Part shown: one piece after another, positions 27,436 to 35,540 of the stretch
How the letters are laid out: every line of letters begins with the position of its first letter
Position numbering within the stretch: position 1 is the first letter of the stretch
From: Pseudomonadota bacterium
Lineage (GTDB): Bacteria; Pseudomonadota; Gammaproteobacteria; Steroidobacterales; Steroidobacteraceae
Length of the DNA: 64,000 nt
NCBI GenBank assembly: GCA_003242685.1
Contig: QGVD01000005.1
Coordinates: 21,473-85,472 of the forward strand
Reading direction: 5' to 3'
The notes under the pieces: generated by a model
What the model saw: the letters and a program-made list of their open reading frames with translations, nothing else
The model's database searches: none
Told to the model about the DNA's origin: nothing
Made by a program: the position numbers and the translations under genes

Positions 27436-28346
27436 TCGAGACTGTCCAGGTATGCGGCGACCGCTCGCAGCTCGCGACCGGAGAAGACTCTCGTCTCCGG
27501 CATGAGGCTGCCGGGCTTGATGGTCTGCGTGTCCGCGATCCAGCCGGCGATCGTTCCGACGTGATTGTCGAGCACACCGGCACCGAGCGAACGGCGGCTG
27601 CCGATGTGCGTGAGATCGGGCCCGAGGCGGCCATCGGCCTGTGTGCCGCGGATCGTGTGGCATGTGCCGCAGCCGCCGCGCATGAAGGCTTCGAGACCTT
27701 CGCGCAGGAACGGATCGGAAGGCGGAACGGCGGGCCGCGACTCGCGCGCGAGCCAGCGCTCGAAGTCCGCCGGGTCCTCCGCGATCACGTAGAACGCCAT
27801 GAACGCGTGCTGCCTGCCGCAGTACTCCGCGCACTGCCCGCGATGGATCCCGGGGCGATCCGCGGAGAACACGAGGCGATTGACGTGTCCGGGAATCATG
27901 TCGAGCTTTCCCGCGAGCGCGGGCAGCCAGAAGCTGTGAATCACGTCGTCCGAGGTGAGAAAGAGCTCGACGGGACGGCCGACGGGCACGCGCAGCTCGT
28001 TTGCGAGCACGGTCTGGCTCCCGTCGGGATTGCGATAGCGCACCTCCCACCACCAGAGCCTGCCGATCACCTCGATCTGCAGTGCGCCCGGCACGCCCAC
28101 GTCAGCGATCGACGCGCCGGTGCGATATGCGTAGACGAGCAGCACCGACAGCACCGTCACGGGAAACACGAGCCCGCCGCCGACGATCCACCGCTCTCCA
28201 TCGATCGCGCGCGGGCGCGAGAAGACGGCGACCGCGGCGAGCGCCATCACGAACACGAAGATCAGTGCCGCACCGATGAAGAGCACCCAGGCGAGCTGCC
28301 CGAGAAGCGCGGCTTCGGGTCCGCCCGGCGAGAGCGCCGATTGCAT
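27432..28346 (-). CDS. coxB: Cytochrome c oxidase subunit II with fused cytochrome c domain (caa3 type)
   Basis: A 304-residue subunit II. Two transmembrane helices (about 15-40 and 55-75) precede a cupredoxin domain with the full CuA site 'CAEYCGRQHAFM' and an upstream His in 'DDVIHSFW'. A C-terminal cytochrome c domain follows with 'CGTCH' (about 217) and Met in 'GSLMPETR'. The built-in heme c marks a caa3 enzyme that accepts electrons directly. No signal lipobox was seen. ATG 28346 precedes the first helix. First gene of a six-gene leftward run (oxidase, membrane protein, EEP, yihY, SDR). Confidence 0.92.
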   Translation of the reverse strand: MQSALSPGGPEAALLGQLAWVLFIGAALIFVFVMALAAVAVFSRPRAIDGERWIVGGGLVFPVTVLSVLLVYAYRTGASIADVGVPGALQIEVIGRLWWWEVRYRNPDGSQTVLANELRVPVGRPVELFLTSDDVIHSFWLPALAGKLDMIPGHVNRLVFSADRPGIHRGQCAEYCGRQHAFMAFYVIAEDPADFERWLARESRPAVPPSDPFLREGLEAFMRGGCGTCHTIRGTQADGRLGPDLTHIGSRRSLGAGVLDNHVGTIAGWIADTQTIKPGSLMPETRVFSGRELRAVAAYLDSLE

Positions 28347-28451
28347 GTGCAGCGCAGCGCAAGTTTCATGCCCCGCGCCCGCGCCCGCGCGAGCGGAGCG
28401 CCCCCGGGCGTAGAATGACATTACACCGGCCGGGCTCCAGGGAGGCTCATC

Positions 28452-29570
28452 ATGCGGATCCTGCTCACCGTGCTCGTGGTCATGTCGTTCGCGGCGCCCG
28501 CCTGGGCGGACGAGGAAGCCTCCCGGCGCATCGGAAACGATCTGTTCCACGCAGGGCGCACCGTCGATGTCTCGAACGACGTACCGGGCGATGCGCTGCT
28601 CGCCGGCAATCGCGTTTCGGTGAGAGCCGGCGTCGGCGGCGACCTCGCTGCAGCCGGGCGCACCGTGAGCCTGCGCGCGCCAGTCGGTGAAGACGTGTAC
28701 GCAGCCGGCGAGACGGTCACGCTCTCATCGCAGGTGAGCGGAAGTGCCCGAATCGCGGCAGGCACCATCGAGATCACCTCGGAAGCGTCGATCGCCGACG
28801 GCGCATCGCTTGCGGGCGGCGAGATCGAGTTCGATGGGCACTCGGGGCGTTATCTGCAGATCGCCGGCAACGACATCCGTCTCAACGGAAGAGTCGACGG
28901 CGACGTGGAGGTATCCGGCAATCGGCTGCGCATCGGCCCCGAAGCGGTCGTGCGGGGCAGCGTGACGTTTCGCGGACCGCGGGATGCGGAGGTCGCCGAA
29001 GGCGCGCAGATCGCGGGCGGCGTGCGCAATGTGCCGGCTGAGCGACGCAGTGGAGAGCACGGCCCGGGACGGCTCTTCGGCTTCTTCGCGATCGTCTGGC
29101 TCCTCGGCTGGGCGATCGTCGGCGCCCTGCTCCTGGCGCTGCTGCCTGGCGCCACTCGGACTCTGACGAATGCCGCGCGCGAGAGACCATGGCTCGCGCT
29201 GCTCATCGGCTTCGCGCTGCTCGTGTCTCTGCCCGCAGCCGCATTCGTTCTCGGAATCACCGTCGTCGGGATTCCGCTCGCGCTGCTCATCGTGTGCCTG
29301 TATCTCGTGCTGCTGCCGCTCGGTTATCTGACGGCGCTCGCGGCGATCAGCGACTCGGTGCTGACACGCGTGCGAGGGCCCGCGCTTTCGACCGGTCTGC
29401 GCATCGGCGCCTTCGTGCTCGCCCTGATCGTCGCCTATCTGGTGATCCAGATTCCCTTCATCGGACCGCTCATCGGCTTCCTGCTCCTGCTCGCGGGCAT
29501 GGGCGGCTTGGCCCTGAGCTTCACGCGTCTGTGGCGGAGATCTCCTCCGCCGGCCGCGGCAGGTGCGTAG
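28452..29570 (+). CDS. Exported polymer-forming (bactofilin-like repeat) membrane protein
   Basis: A 372-residue protein. A signal peptide (about 1-19, ending 'AWA') is followed by about 175 residues of short right-handed beta-helix repeats of the kind annotated 'polymer-forming cytoskeletal' ('GRTVSLRAPVGEDVYAAGETV', 'GNRLRIGPEAVVRGSV'). The C-terminal third holds four hydrophobic helices (about 208-350). The repeats should lie outside the inner membrane. Function unknown; often seen near respiratory or stress genes. Divergent from coxB with 105 bases between. Confidence 0.75.
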   Translation: MRILLTVLVVMSFAAPAWADEEASRRIGNDLFHAGRTVDVSNDVPGDALLAGNRVSVRAGVGGDLAAAGRTVSLRAPVGEDVYAAGETVTLSSQVSGSARIAAGTIEITSEASIADGASLAGGEIEFDGHSGRYLQIAGNDIRLNGRVDGDVEVSGNRLRIGPEAVVRGSVTFRGPRDAEVAEGAQIAGGVRNVPAERRSGEHGPGRLFGFFAIVWLLGWAIVGALLLALLPGATRTLTNAARERPWLALLIGFALLVSLPAAAFVLGITVVGIPLALLIVCLYLVLLPLGYLTALAAISDSVLTRVRGPALSTGLRIGAFVLALIVAYLVIQIPFIGPLIGFLLLLAGMGGLALSFTRLWRRSPPPAAAGA

Positions 29571-29642
29571 GAAGTATTCGCCGGGCTGTAAGGCTTACCC
29601 TGCGAGCGGTGCCGTGCGGCCGCGCCGCTTCGCTCGCCCCGG

Positions 29643-29855
29643 TCAGGCGTCGGACGACAACGCGGGGTGCTCTGCGAGCCAGCTTTCGAATTCCCGGATC
29701 GCCTCGTCGAACAGCGGCCGGTAAGGTGGAACCGATGCATGGCCTCCGAGCGCTACCGCGTCGCGGTAGATCTGCAGCGTGCGCTCCACCCAGGCTCGGG
29801 CCGCCGCCTCGCCGTCGCGTTGGATCAGGAACTCGATGCGCTGCAACTCGGACAT
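29643..29855 (-). CDS. Small conserved hypothetical protein
   Basis: A 70-residue soluble acidic protein, largely helical, with the pattern 'IQRDGEAAARAWVERTLQIY' and a C-terminal 'FDEAIREFESWLAEHP'. ATG 29855 has a GGGAGGA ribosome site at the right distance, better than the ATG at 29870. I do not recognise a named family. It stands alone between the polymer-forming protein and the phosphoribosyltransferase. Confidence 0.6.
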   Translation of the reverse strand: MSELQRIEFLIQRDGEAAARAWVERTLQIYRDAVALGGHASVPPYRPLFDEAIREFESWLAEHPALSSDA

Positions 29856-30017
29856 TGGAGATCCTCCCACATCGCCTCAGCAGCTTTCGGGCCGGGCATG
29901 CACTGACGCAATGGGAATGGCCGTTGCTTCGGTCGATGCGCAGTCGCGGTACGCGTTCGCGTATGCTCGCAGTCGTCTGACTCCGCGTTCCCGTCGACCG
30001 ACGTTCGAGGCTCGAGG

Positions 30018-30695
30018 ATGCTGACTTTCAGGGACAGGCGCGATGCAGGGCGTCGTCTCGCGACGCGGCTCGCCGGCTACGCCGCGGAGCCCGACGTGCT
30101 CGTTCTCGCGCTGCCGCGCGGCGGCGTACCGGTCGCGGCAGAAATCGCACGCGTGCTCGGTGCGGAGCTCGACGTCTTTCTCGTACGCAAGCTCGGCGTG
30201 CCGGGCTACCCGGAGCTGGCATTCGGCGCGATCGCATCCGACGGCGTGCGCGTGCTCAACGACGACGTCGTGAGCACGATGCGCGTGACGCCGGAGGCCA
30301 TCGAAGCAGTCACCAGCGCGGAGCGGCAGACACTCGAGCGGCGCGAGCGCGAGTACCGGGGCGATCGTCCGCGGCCGGACATACAGGGACGCACCGTGAT
30401 ACTCGTCGACGACGGACTGGCGACGGGCGCGACGATGCGGGCAGCCATCGAGGCCGTGCGCAGGCAGCAGCCGCGCCGCATCGTCGTCGCGGTTCCCGTC
30501 GCACCTCCCGAGACCTGCCGCGAGCTCGCCGCGCAGGTCGACGAGATGGTCTGCCTGCTCACGCCCGCGGCATTCTTCGGCGTGAGCGCGTGGTACGACG
30601 ACTTCTCACAGACGACCGATTTCGAGGTGCGCGAGCTGCTCGAGAGCGCCGCGAAGGACGTGCGACGGAAGACGCAGGAGCCGCGCGACCGGTGA
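30018..30695 (+). CDS. Phosphoribosyltransferase-family protein
   Basis: A 225-residue type I PRTase fold. The PRPP-binding loop is clear in 'VILVDDGLATGATMRAAI' (about 127-144), and an early 'VLALPRGGVPVAAEIA' forms the other phosphate loop. This stand-alone subfamily ('predicted phosphoribosyltransferases') has no known base substrate and is often encoded in stress-related gene blocks. The last 137 bases overlap the 3' end of the GH15 gene on the other strand. Confidence 0.82.
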   Translation: MLTFRDRRDAGRRLATRLAGYAAEPDVLVLALPRGGVPVAAEIARVLGAELDVFLVRKLGVPGYPELAFGAIASDGVRVLNDDVVSTMRVTPEAIEAVTSAERQTLERREREYRGDRPRPDIQGRTVILVDDGLATGATMRAAIEAVRRQQPRRIVVAVPVAPPETCRELAAQVDEMVCLLTPAAFFGVSAWYDDFSQTTDFEVRELLESAAKDVRRKTQEPRDR

Positions 30696-32496
30696 GCGTT
30701 CCTTCGGCCTCCTCGAGGGCGAGCGCCGCGGCGATGTGCGCGAGATGCGTGAGACCCTGCGGGAAGTTGCCGAGCATCTGCCCCGACGACACGTCGAACT
30801 CTTCGGAGAAGAGACCGAGATCGTTCGCGCAGCCGCAGGCCCTGTCGAAGACGGCCCGCGCCTCTGCAAGTCTTCCCTGCCGCGCGAGGCACTCCGCGAG
30901 CCAGAAGCTGCAGGCGACGAACGTGCCTTCGGGGCCGCGCAGCCCGTCGTCCGTCCGGTAGCGCAGGATCAGCCCTCCGGCATCCAGATCACGCCGGATG
31001 GCCTCCGCCGTGCGCATCATGATCGGATCGCGGTGCGCGACGAACCGCACTCCCGGCAGGAGGAGCAGCGCTGCGTCCACCTCGCTGCCGCCGAAGTAGC
31101 CGACGAAGATGCCTCTCTGCCGATCGATGCCGTGAGCCTCGATCGCCGCGCGGATCTCCGCTCGCACGCGCCGCCAGCGTGCGAGCGGAGCCTTGAGTGA
31201 GTGCGCACGCGCGAGCTCGATGCCGCGATCTACCGCAGCCCAGCACATGACCTTGGAGTGCACGAAGTGCCGCGGCTCGGAGCGCACTTCCCAGATGCCG
31301 TAATCGGGCTCCGGCCACTTGGCGATCGCTGCCTCGACGAGCTCCACGAGGAAGTTCCAGTAGTGCTGCCCCGGCGAGTTGCCGAGCGCGCTCCACCGCC
31401 ACGAGAGCTCGAGGATGAGCCCGTACATGTCGCTCTGGAACTGGTGCGAAGCCGCGTTGCCGATGCGCACGGGGCGCGAGCCGCGCCAGCCTTCGAGCCT
31501 GTCGAGCACGATCTCCGGTATGCGGCGCTTGCCGTCCACCGCGTACATCACCTGCAGCTCGTCCGCATTGCCCGCGGCGCTGCGCTGGACGAAGCGGCGG
31601 AAACCGTCGGCTTCCGCCACGCAGCCGAGCGCGGCCAGCGCATCGACCGTGAGCACGGAGTCGCGGATCCAGCTGTAGCGATAGTCCCAGTTGCGCTCGC
31701 CGCCCACGTGCTCGGGGAGCGAGGTGGTCGGCGCGGCGATGATCGCGCCGGTCGGCGCGTACGTCAGCGCCTTGAGCACGATCGCCGAGCGGATCACGTT
31801 GACACCGCCCGCGGGAGGCTCGCGGTGACCGGTGCGACGCGTCCACTCGTGCCACCAGCGCAGCGTTTCGTCGTAGTGCCACTCGAGCGTGTGCGCGTCG
31901 TGCGCCTTCGTGGACGTATCGGGAAGCTCCTCGGGCGGCGCGAAGTGCACGGCGAGATGCCGCCGCTCGCCTGCGCGGATCACGAAGCTGCCGCACAGAT
32001 CGTGCTTGCCCTGAAGACGCAGCGGGACGTCACCGAAGATCACGAGGCCCGTGTTGCTGCCGACGGCCGCGTGCGCCGTGCCGTTGAGCGGGTAGATCCA
32101 GGGCTTCACTTCGCCGAAGTCGAAACGCGGCGAGACGGCGACGTCGAAACGCATCCGTCCCTGCACGCCTTGCACGATCCGCACGATCTCCCGCCGCGGA
32201 TGCACTCTGCCGCCCCGGCGCATCGCGAAGAACTCCGTCACACGCGCAATGCCCGTTCTCGTACGGTACGTCGTCACGAGGATGAGACTGTCCGGCACGT
32301 ACGCGCGCTCCACCTCGAAACTGCCGTGCGGTGCGATGGTGAAGTGACCGCCCCGGTTCCAGTCGAGCAGCCGCCCGAAGCAGCTGTCCGAGTCGAAACG
32401 CGGCAGACAGCACCAGTCGATCGAACCGGCGCGCGAGATCAGCGCCGCGGAGTGGCAGTCCCCGATGAGCGCGTAGTCGCTGATGGGCGGATACAT
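30559..32496 (-). CDS. Glycoside hydrolase family 15 protein (glucoamylase/trehalase-like)
   Basis: A 645-residue GH15 enzyme. The N-terminal beta domain begins 'YPPISDYALIGDCHSAAL' and 'GSIDWCCLPRFDSDSCFG', and the (alpha/alpha)6 catalytic domain includes 'RNWDYRYSWIRDSVLTVDAL'. Bacterial members act on trehalose or alpha-glucans. No signal peptide, so cytoplasmic. ATG 32496 matches the family start; the ATG at 32538 adds an unrelated stretch. The last 47 or so residues are an Arg/Ser-rich tail encoded antisense to the PRTase gene, possibly a read-on into the neighbour. Confidence 0.85.
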   Translation of the reverse strand: MYPPISDYALIGDCHSAALISRAGSIDWCCLPRFDSDSCFGRLLDWNRGGHFTIAPHGSFEVERAYVPDSLILVTTYRTRTGIARVTEFFAMRRGGRVHPRREIVRIVQGVQGRMRFDVAVSPRFDFGEVKPWIYPLNGTAHAAVGSNTGLVIFGDVPLRLQGKHDLCGSFVIRAGERRHLAVHFAPPEELPDTSTKAHDAHTLEWHYDETLRWWHEWTRRTGHREPPAGGVNVIRSAIVLKALTYAPTGAIIAAPTTSLPEHVGGERNWDYRYSWIRDSVLTVDALAALGCVAEADGFRRFVQRSAAGNADELQVMYAVDGKRRIPEIVLDRLEGWRGSRPVRIGNAASHQFQSDMYGLILELSWRWSALGNSPGQHYWNFLVELVEAAIAKWPEPDYGIWEVRSEPRHFVHSKVMCWAAVDRGIELARAHSLKAPLARWRRVRAEIRAAIEAHGIDRQRGIFVGYFGGSEVDAALLLLPGVRFVAHRDPIMMRTAEAIRRDLDAGGLILRYRTDDGLRGPEGTFVACSFWLAECLARQGRLAEARAVFDRACGCANDLGLFSEEFDVSSGQMLGNFPQGLTHLAHIAAALALEEAEGTLTGRAAPASSVARPSRRSRAARAPRNRSSVRSRRTTRSRRRMPRA

Positions 32497-32582
32497 GTCG
32501 TGCGGACTCCGCAAGGCGGATGCCTTAAGCTCCCGCATGGTGCTTGCCCGGCCGCGGGCAGTGCAATGCTTCGGATCACGAT

Positions 32583-33122
32583 ATGCGCCGGTTCATCGCC
32601 GTCGTCGCGCTCGTCGCGTCTCTCGTGACCGTCGTCACCGCCGTCGCTCAGGTGCCCTACGTGCGCACGCCCGAGCGGGTGGTCGTCGCGATGCTGCGGC
32701 TCGCCGGTGTCGACGAGAACGACGTCGTCTACGACCTCGGCTCCGGGGACGGGCGCATCGTCATCGAGGCGGCCCGACGCTTCGGCGCCCGAGGCGTGGG
32801 CATCGACATCGATCCCGAGCGCATACGTGAGGCGAACGAAAACGCCCGCGCCGCCGGCGTCGCGGACCGTGTGCGCTTCATCCAGCAGGACATGTTCGAG
32901 GCGGATCTCCGGGAAGCGACGGTCGTCACGCTCTACCTGGTGCCGCAATTCAATCAGCGGCTGCGGCCCAAGCTGCTGCGCGAGCTGCCGCCGGGCGCGC
33001 GCATCGTCTCGCACCAGTACGACATGGGCGACGACTGGCCGCCGCTGCGCAAGCGGCGCGTGGGCCTGCGCACGATCTATCTGTGGGTGATCCCCGGGCG
33101 CAACGGGGAGAACGGGGAATGA
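32583..33122 (+). CDS. Exported class I SAM-dependent methyltransferase-fold protein
   Basis: A 179-residue protein. Residues 1-22 form a strong signal peptide (hydrophobic core, cleavage near 'AVAQ'). The rest is a compact Rossmann methyltransferase with SAM motif I 'VVYDLGSGDGRIVIEAA' (about 53), motif II acid 'GVGIDIDPERI' and motif IV 'ATVVTLYLVPQFNQ'. SAM is not known in the periplasm, so a non-methylating role, or a signal that is really a membrane anchor, should be considered. ATG 32583 gives the signal; the upstream ATG at 32544 does not. The start is divergent from GH15. Confidence 0.75.
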   Translation: MRRFIAVVALVASLVTVVTAVAQVPYVRTPERVVVAMLRLAGVDENDVVYDLGSGDGRIVIEAARRFGARGVGIDIDPERIREANENARAAGVADRVRFIQQDMFEADLREATVVTLYLVPQFNQRLRPKLLRELPPGARIVSHQYDMGDDWPPLRKRRVGLRTIYLWVIPGRNGENGE

Positions 33123-33186
33123 GAGGGGAAGCGGACGGCGTGCACGCGCCGAGGACGCGGCACGCCGTCCCGCGGAGCATCGGAGC

Positions 33187-33807
33187 TTACTTCGCCGCCG
33201 TCTGACCGGCCTTGCGCGCCTGCGCGTAGCGCTGCGCGACGTCGTCCCAGTTCCAGACGTTCCACACGGCATCGAAGAACTTCAGCTTCTCGTTGTGGTA
33301 CTGCAGGTAGTACGCGTGCTCCCACGCATCGATCACCAGCAGCGGGACCGAGCCCTGGATGGTCTGCGACTGATGGTCGTGGATCTGCACGGTCGTCAGG
33401 CTCTGTGAGAGCGGATCCCAGACCAGAGCGGCCCAGCCCGATCCCATGATCGTTCCGGCGGCCTTGGTGAGCTGCTGCTTGAAGGCATCGAAGCTGCCGA
33501 AGTCGCGGTCGATGGCCTCCGCGAGCTCGCCCTTCGGCTTCCCGCCGCCGTTCGGCTTCATGTTCTGCCAGAAGATGCTGTGCAGCACGTGACCGGACAC
33601 GTTGAACGCGAGCTGACGCTCGAGCGCCGCGATGTGCGTGAAGTCTCCCTTCTGACGGGCTTCCTGCAGCTGTTCCAGAACCTTGTTCGCACCGTCGACA
33701 TAGGCGCGGTGATGCTTGCCGTGATGCAGCTCGAGAATCTTTCCAGAGATGTGCGGCTCGAGCGCGCCGTAGTCGTAGGGCAGATCCGGAAGCACGTAGC
33801 GAGTCAT
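33187..33807 (-). CDS. sodB: Iron/manganese superoxide dismutase
   Basis: A 206-residue cytosolic SOD that dismutates superoxide. Metal ligands are present: His in 'LELHHGKHH' and 'SGHVLHSIFW', and Asp/His in 'IDAWEHAYYLQY'. 'GSGWAALVWDP' is the usual core. Fe or Mn preference cannot be set from these motifs alone, so sodB is provisional (sodA equally possible). ATG 33807 has an AAGGAG site eight bases upstream, better than the ATG at 33828. Two cytochrome c genes lie upstream on the same strand. Confidence 0.93.
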   Translation of the reverse strand: MTRYVLPDLPYDYGALEPHISGKILELHHGKHHRAYVDGANKVLEQLQEARQKGDFTHIAALERQLAFNVSGHVLHSIFWQNMKPNGGGKPKGELAEAIDRDFGSFDAFKQQLTKAAGTIMGSGWAALVWDPLSQSLTTVQIHDHQSQTIQGSVPLLVIDAWEHAYYLQYHNEKLKFFDAVWNVWNWDDVAQRYAQARKAGQTAAK

Positions 33808-33915
33808 TGCGTTAGCTCCTTCGTTCACGTCGATGATGTGTATCCGGGAATCGGCGACCGTCGTTCGCCGGCACGACAGGCAGCGCGCAGCACAGCAAGT
33901 TTCGTGCGCAACGCT

Positions 33916-34305
33916 CTAGCGCAGCTCGTACAGATACGCAGCGATGTCGCGTGCGGTGGCTTCGCTGACGCCGAGGTTCGGCATCGCGGTCTGCGGGGCA
34001 AGCGACGGCGGATCCCGGATCCAGCGAACGAGCAGCTCGGGCTCGTTCGGAAGCTCGCCGGCAATGTACACGTGCCGCGCGAACGAGTTCAACGGGGGAC
34101 CGGTGAGTCCGCGCGCGCCCGGCACACCGGGGATCACGTGGCACGCGCCGCAGCCGTACGATTCGACGGCGAGGCGTCCCCGGTCCGCATTCCCGCCTGC
34201 GACGGTGACGTGCGGCACATGCTCGCCGTTGCACGCAATCAGATACAACGTTGCACCAAGAATGACCGCAGGCGATGCGCGAATGCAGGGTGCGCGCCGT
34301 CTCAT
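33916..34305 (-). CDS. Monoheme cytochrome c lipoprotein
   Basis: A 129-residue protein with a lipoprotein signal (lipobox LIAC at about 25) and one cytochrome c domain with 'CGACH' (about 52) and an axial Met in 'TAMPNLGV'. Its ATG overlaps the stop of the diheme cytochrome gene, so the two are translated together. The sequence motif 'RWIRDPPSLAPQTAMPNLGVSE' also appears, in diverged form, in the second domain of its neighbour, suggesting duplication. Probably an anchored electron carrier to an oxidase such as the nearby caa3 enzyme. Confidence 0.83.
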   Translation of the reverse strand: MRRRAPCIRASPAVILGATLYLIACNGEHVPHVTVAGGNADRGRLAVESYGCGACHVIPGVPGARGLTGPPLNSFARHVYIAGELPNEPELLVRWIRDPPSLAPQTAMPNLGVSEATARDIAAYLYELR

Positions 34306-35150
34306 CGGAGACTCTCCAGGTACGCGGCCATGTCGTGCGCGTGCGCTTCCGTCACGCCGAGATCGGGCATCAGCGTCAGCGGGCTCACGCTCTGCGGTTT
34401 CGTGATCCAGCGCACCAGATTCTCGCGGGTGTTCGGCAGCACGCCGGCGATGTAGGCGCGCTCCGCGAAGCGCTCGAGCGGCGGACCGACGTAGACGTCC
34501 GGGCCCCGGATGCCCGGAATCCTGTGACAGCCGTGACAGGCGTACTGGCGGAGCGCCGCGAGCCCGCGCCGCGGGTCGGCCTCGTGCTCGCCTTCGGGCT
34601 GCATGCACGCCTCTTCGGCAACCGTGTCGAGGAGCTCGCGGTACTCGCGTACGCCGAGATGCGGCAGCCGCTCGAGGAACGCGACCGTCGCCCACAGATC
34701 GCGCTCGCTCATCCGGTACGCCCAGGCGGGCATGCCCGCCATCTTGATGCCGTTCCTCGTCACCCAGTACAGCTCCGCGGGCCGCCAGTCGCGCGCGGTC
34801 TGTGCGAGGCTGCTCGGCACGGGCTGCAGTCCCTTCGCGATGTCCGCGGGTGCGATGCCGGGTCCCCCGTGACACTGCACGCAGTTGTCGTGAAAGCAGC
34901 GCAATCCCCTTCGGACGAGCGCCTCGTCGTCGAGCGGCGGTGTCTCGATGCCGGCTGCACGACGCCGCACGGCATTGCGCATACCGATCTCGAGTGCCCG
35001 GTAGACGGGCGCGGTGTGCTGTTCGATGGCGCTGATGTCGTAGACGCCCGAGTACATCACGAGCAGTCCCGCGGCGCCGGCGAGGAGCACGAGGAGCCCC
35101 GCACCTGCGGCCATCAGCGCCAGCCGGCGACGTATCTCTCTGGAGAGCAC
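34302..35150 (-). CDS. Membrane-anchored diheme cytochrome c
   Basis: A 282-residue protein. An N-terminal transmembrane anchor (about 11-33) is followed by two cytochrome c domains with 'CVQCH' (about 90) and 'CHGCH' (about 207), each with a later Met. The spacing and the pairing with a monoheme lipoprotein suggest a membrane-bound electron wire. Overlaps the downstream cytochrome gene by four bases. The physiological donor is unknown. Confidence 0.83.
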   Translation of the reverse strand: MLSREIRRRLALMAAGAGLLVLLAGAAGLLVMYSGVYDISAIEQHTAPVYRALEIGMRNAVRRRAAGIETPPLDDEALVRRGLRCFHDNCVQCHGGPGIAPADIAKGLQPVPSSLAQTARDWRPAELYWVTRNGIKMAGMPAWAYRMSERDLWATVAFLERLPHLGVREYRELLDTVAEEACMQPEGEHEADPRRGLAALRQYACHGCHRIPGIRGPDVYVGPPLERFAERAYIAGVLPNTRENLVRWITKPQSVSPLTLMPDLGVTEAHAHDMAAYLESLR

Positions 35151-35224
35151 GGCCCTCGACGGGTGGGAAGTACGCTCGCGGCGGGCAGCAACGGGCGTGC
35201 CCGCATTCGGCGCTCCAGGCGGAA

Positions 35225-35404
35225 TCAGACGGTGTAGTACGGCGGCGGCGAGCTGTGCGCCTGAGGCTCAGGCCGTTCGGTCGGCTCGGGCGAACCGGGA
35301 TCCGGAGCGGGCTGTGGATTGGGATCGGGCTTGCCGTCACAGGCGGCCATCGCCTGCAGCGCCAGAAGACCTGCAATCGCGCAGGCGCTACGTATTCGAT
35401 TCAT
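35225..35404 (-). CDS. Small proline-rich lipoprotein
   Basis: A 59-residue precursor with a lipoprotein signal ('LQAMAAC', Cys at about 22) and a mature part of about 37 residues made mostly of Pro, Asp, Glu and Ser. ATG 35404 starts the signal; the upstream extension has none. No family recognised. Located upstream of the diheme cytochrome, possibly co-transcribed. Confidence 0.5.
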   Translation of the reverse strand: MNRIRSACAIAGLLALQAMAACDGKPDPNPQPAPDPGSPEPTERPEPQAHSSPPPYYTV

Positions 35405-35461
35405 GGTCCGTTTCTCCGGTGACGATGCGGTGTGCTTCACGCGCGCCGCTCCGTCCTGCGA

Positions 35462-35540
35462 TAGAATCACCGCCCCGTCGGCAGCACCGGCCGACAGGCC
35501 TTACTGTGCTGGTCGGGCCGCCAGCCTGTGATCGGAATCG
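35462..35540 (+). other. Structured leader of nhaA (possible regulatory RNA)
   Basis: A TAGAAT -10-like element (35462-35467) precedes about 65 bases of leader. The leader contains a perfect 6-bp hairpin (GTCGGC 35477-35482 with GCCGAC 35490-35495) and a larger stem ACAGG/CCTGT closing an inner CTGG/CCAG. nhaA genes in proteobacteria can carry lithium-sensing riboswitches (nhaA-I/nhaA-II classes); I cannot match the consensus by eye, so the identity is open. Confidence 0.3.

Noticed and set aside
24473..27634. A 1053-codon open frame on the minus strand in another phase of coxA
   Set aside because: It is an Arg/Ala/His-rich shadow. The adjacent frame has all heme and copper ligands.
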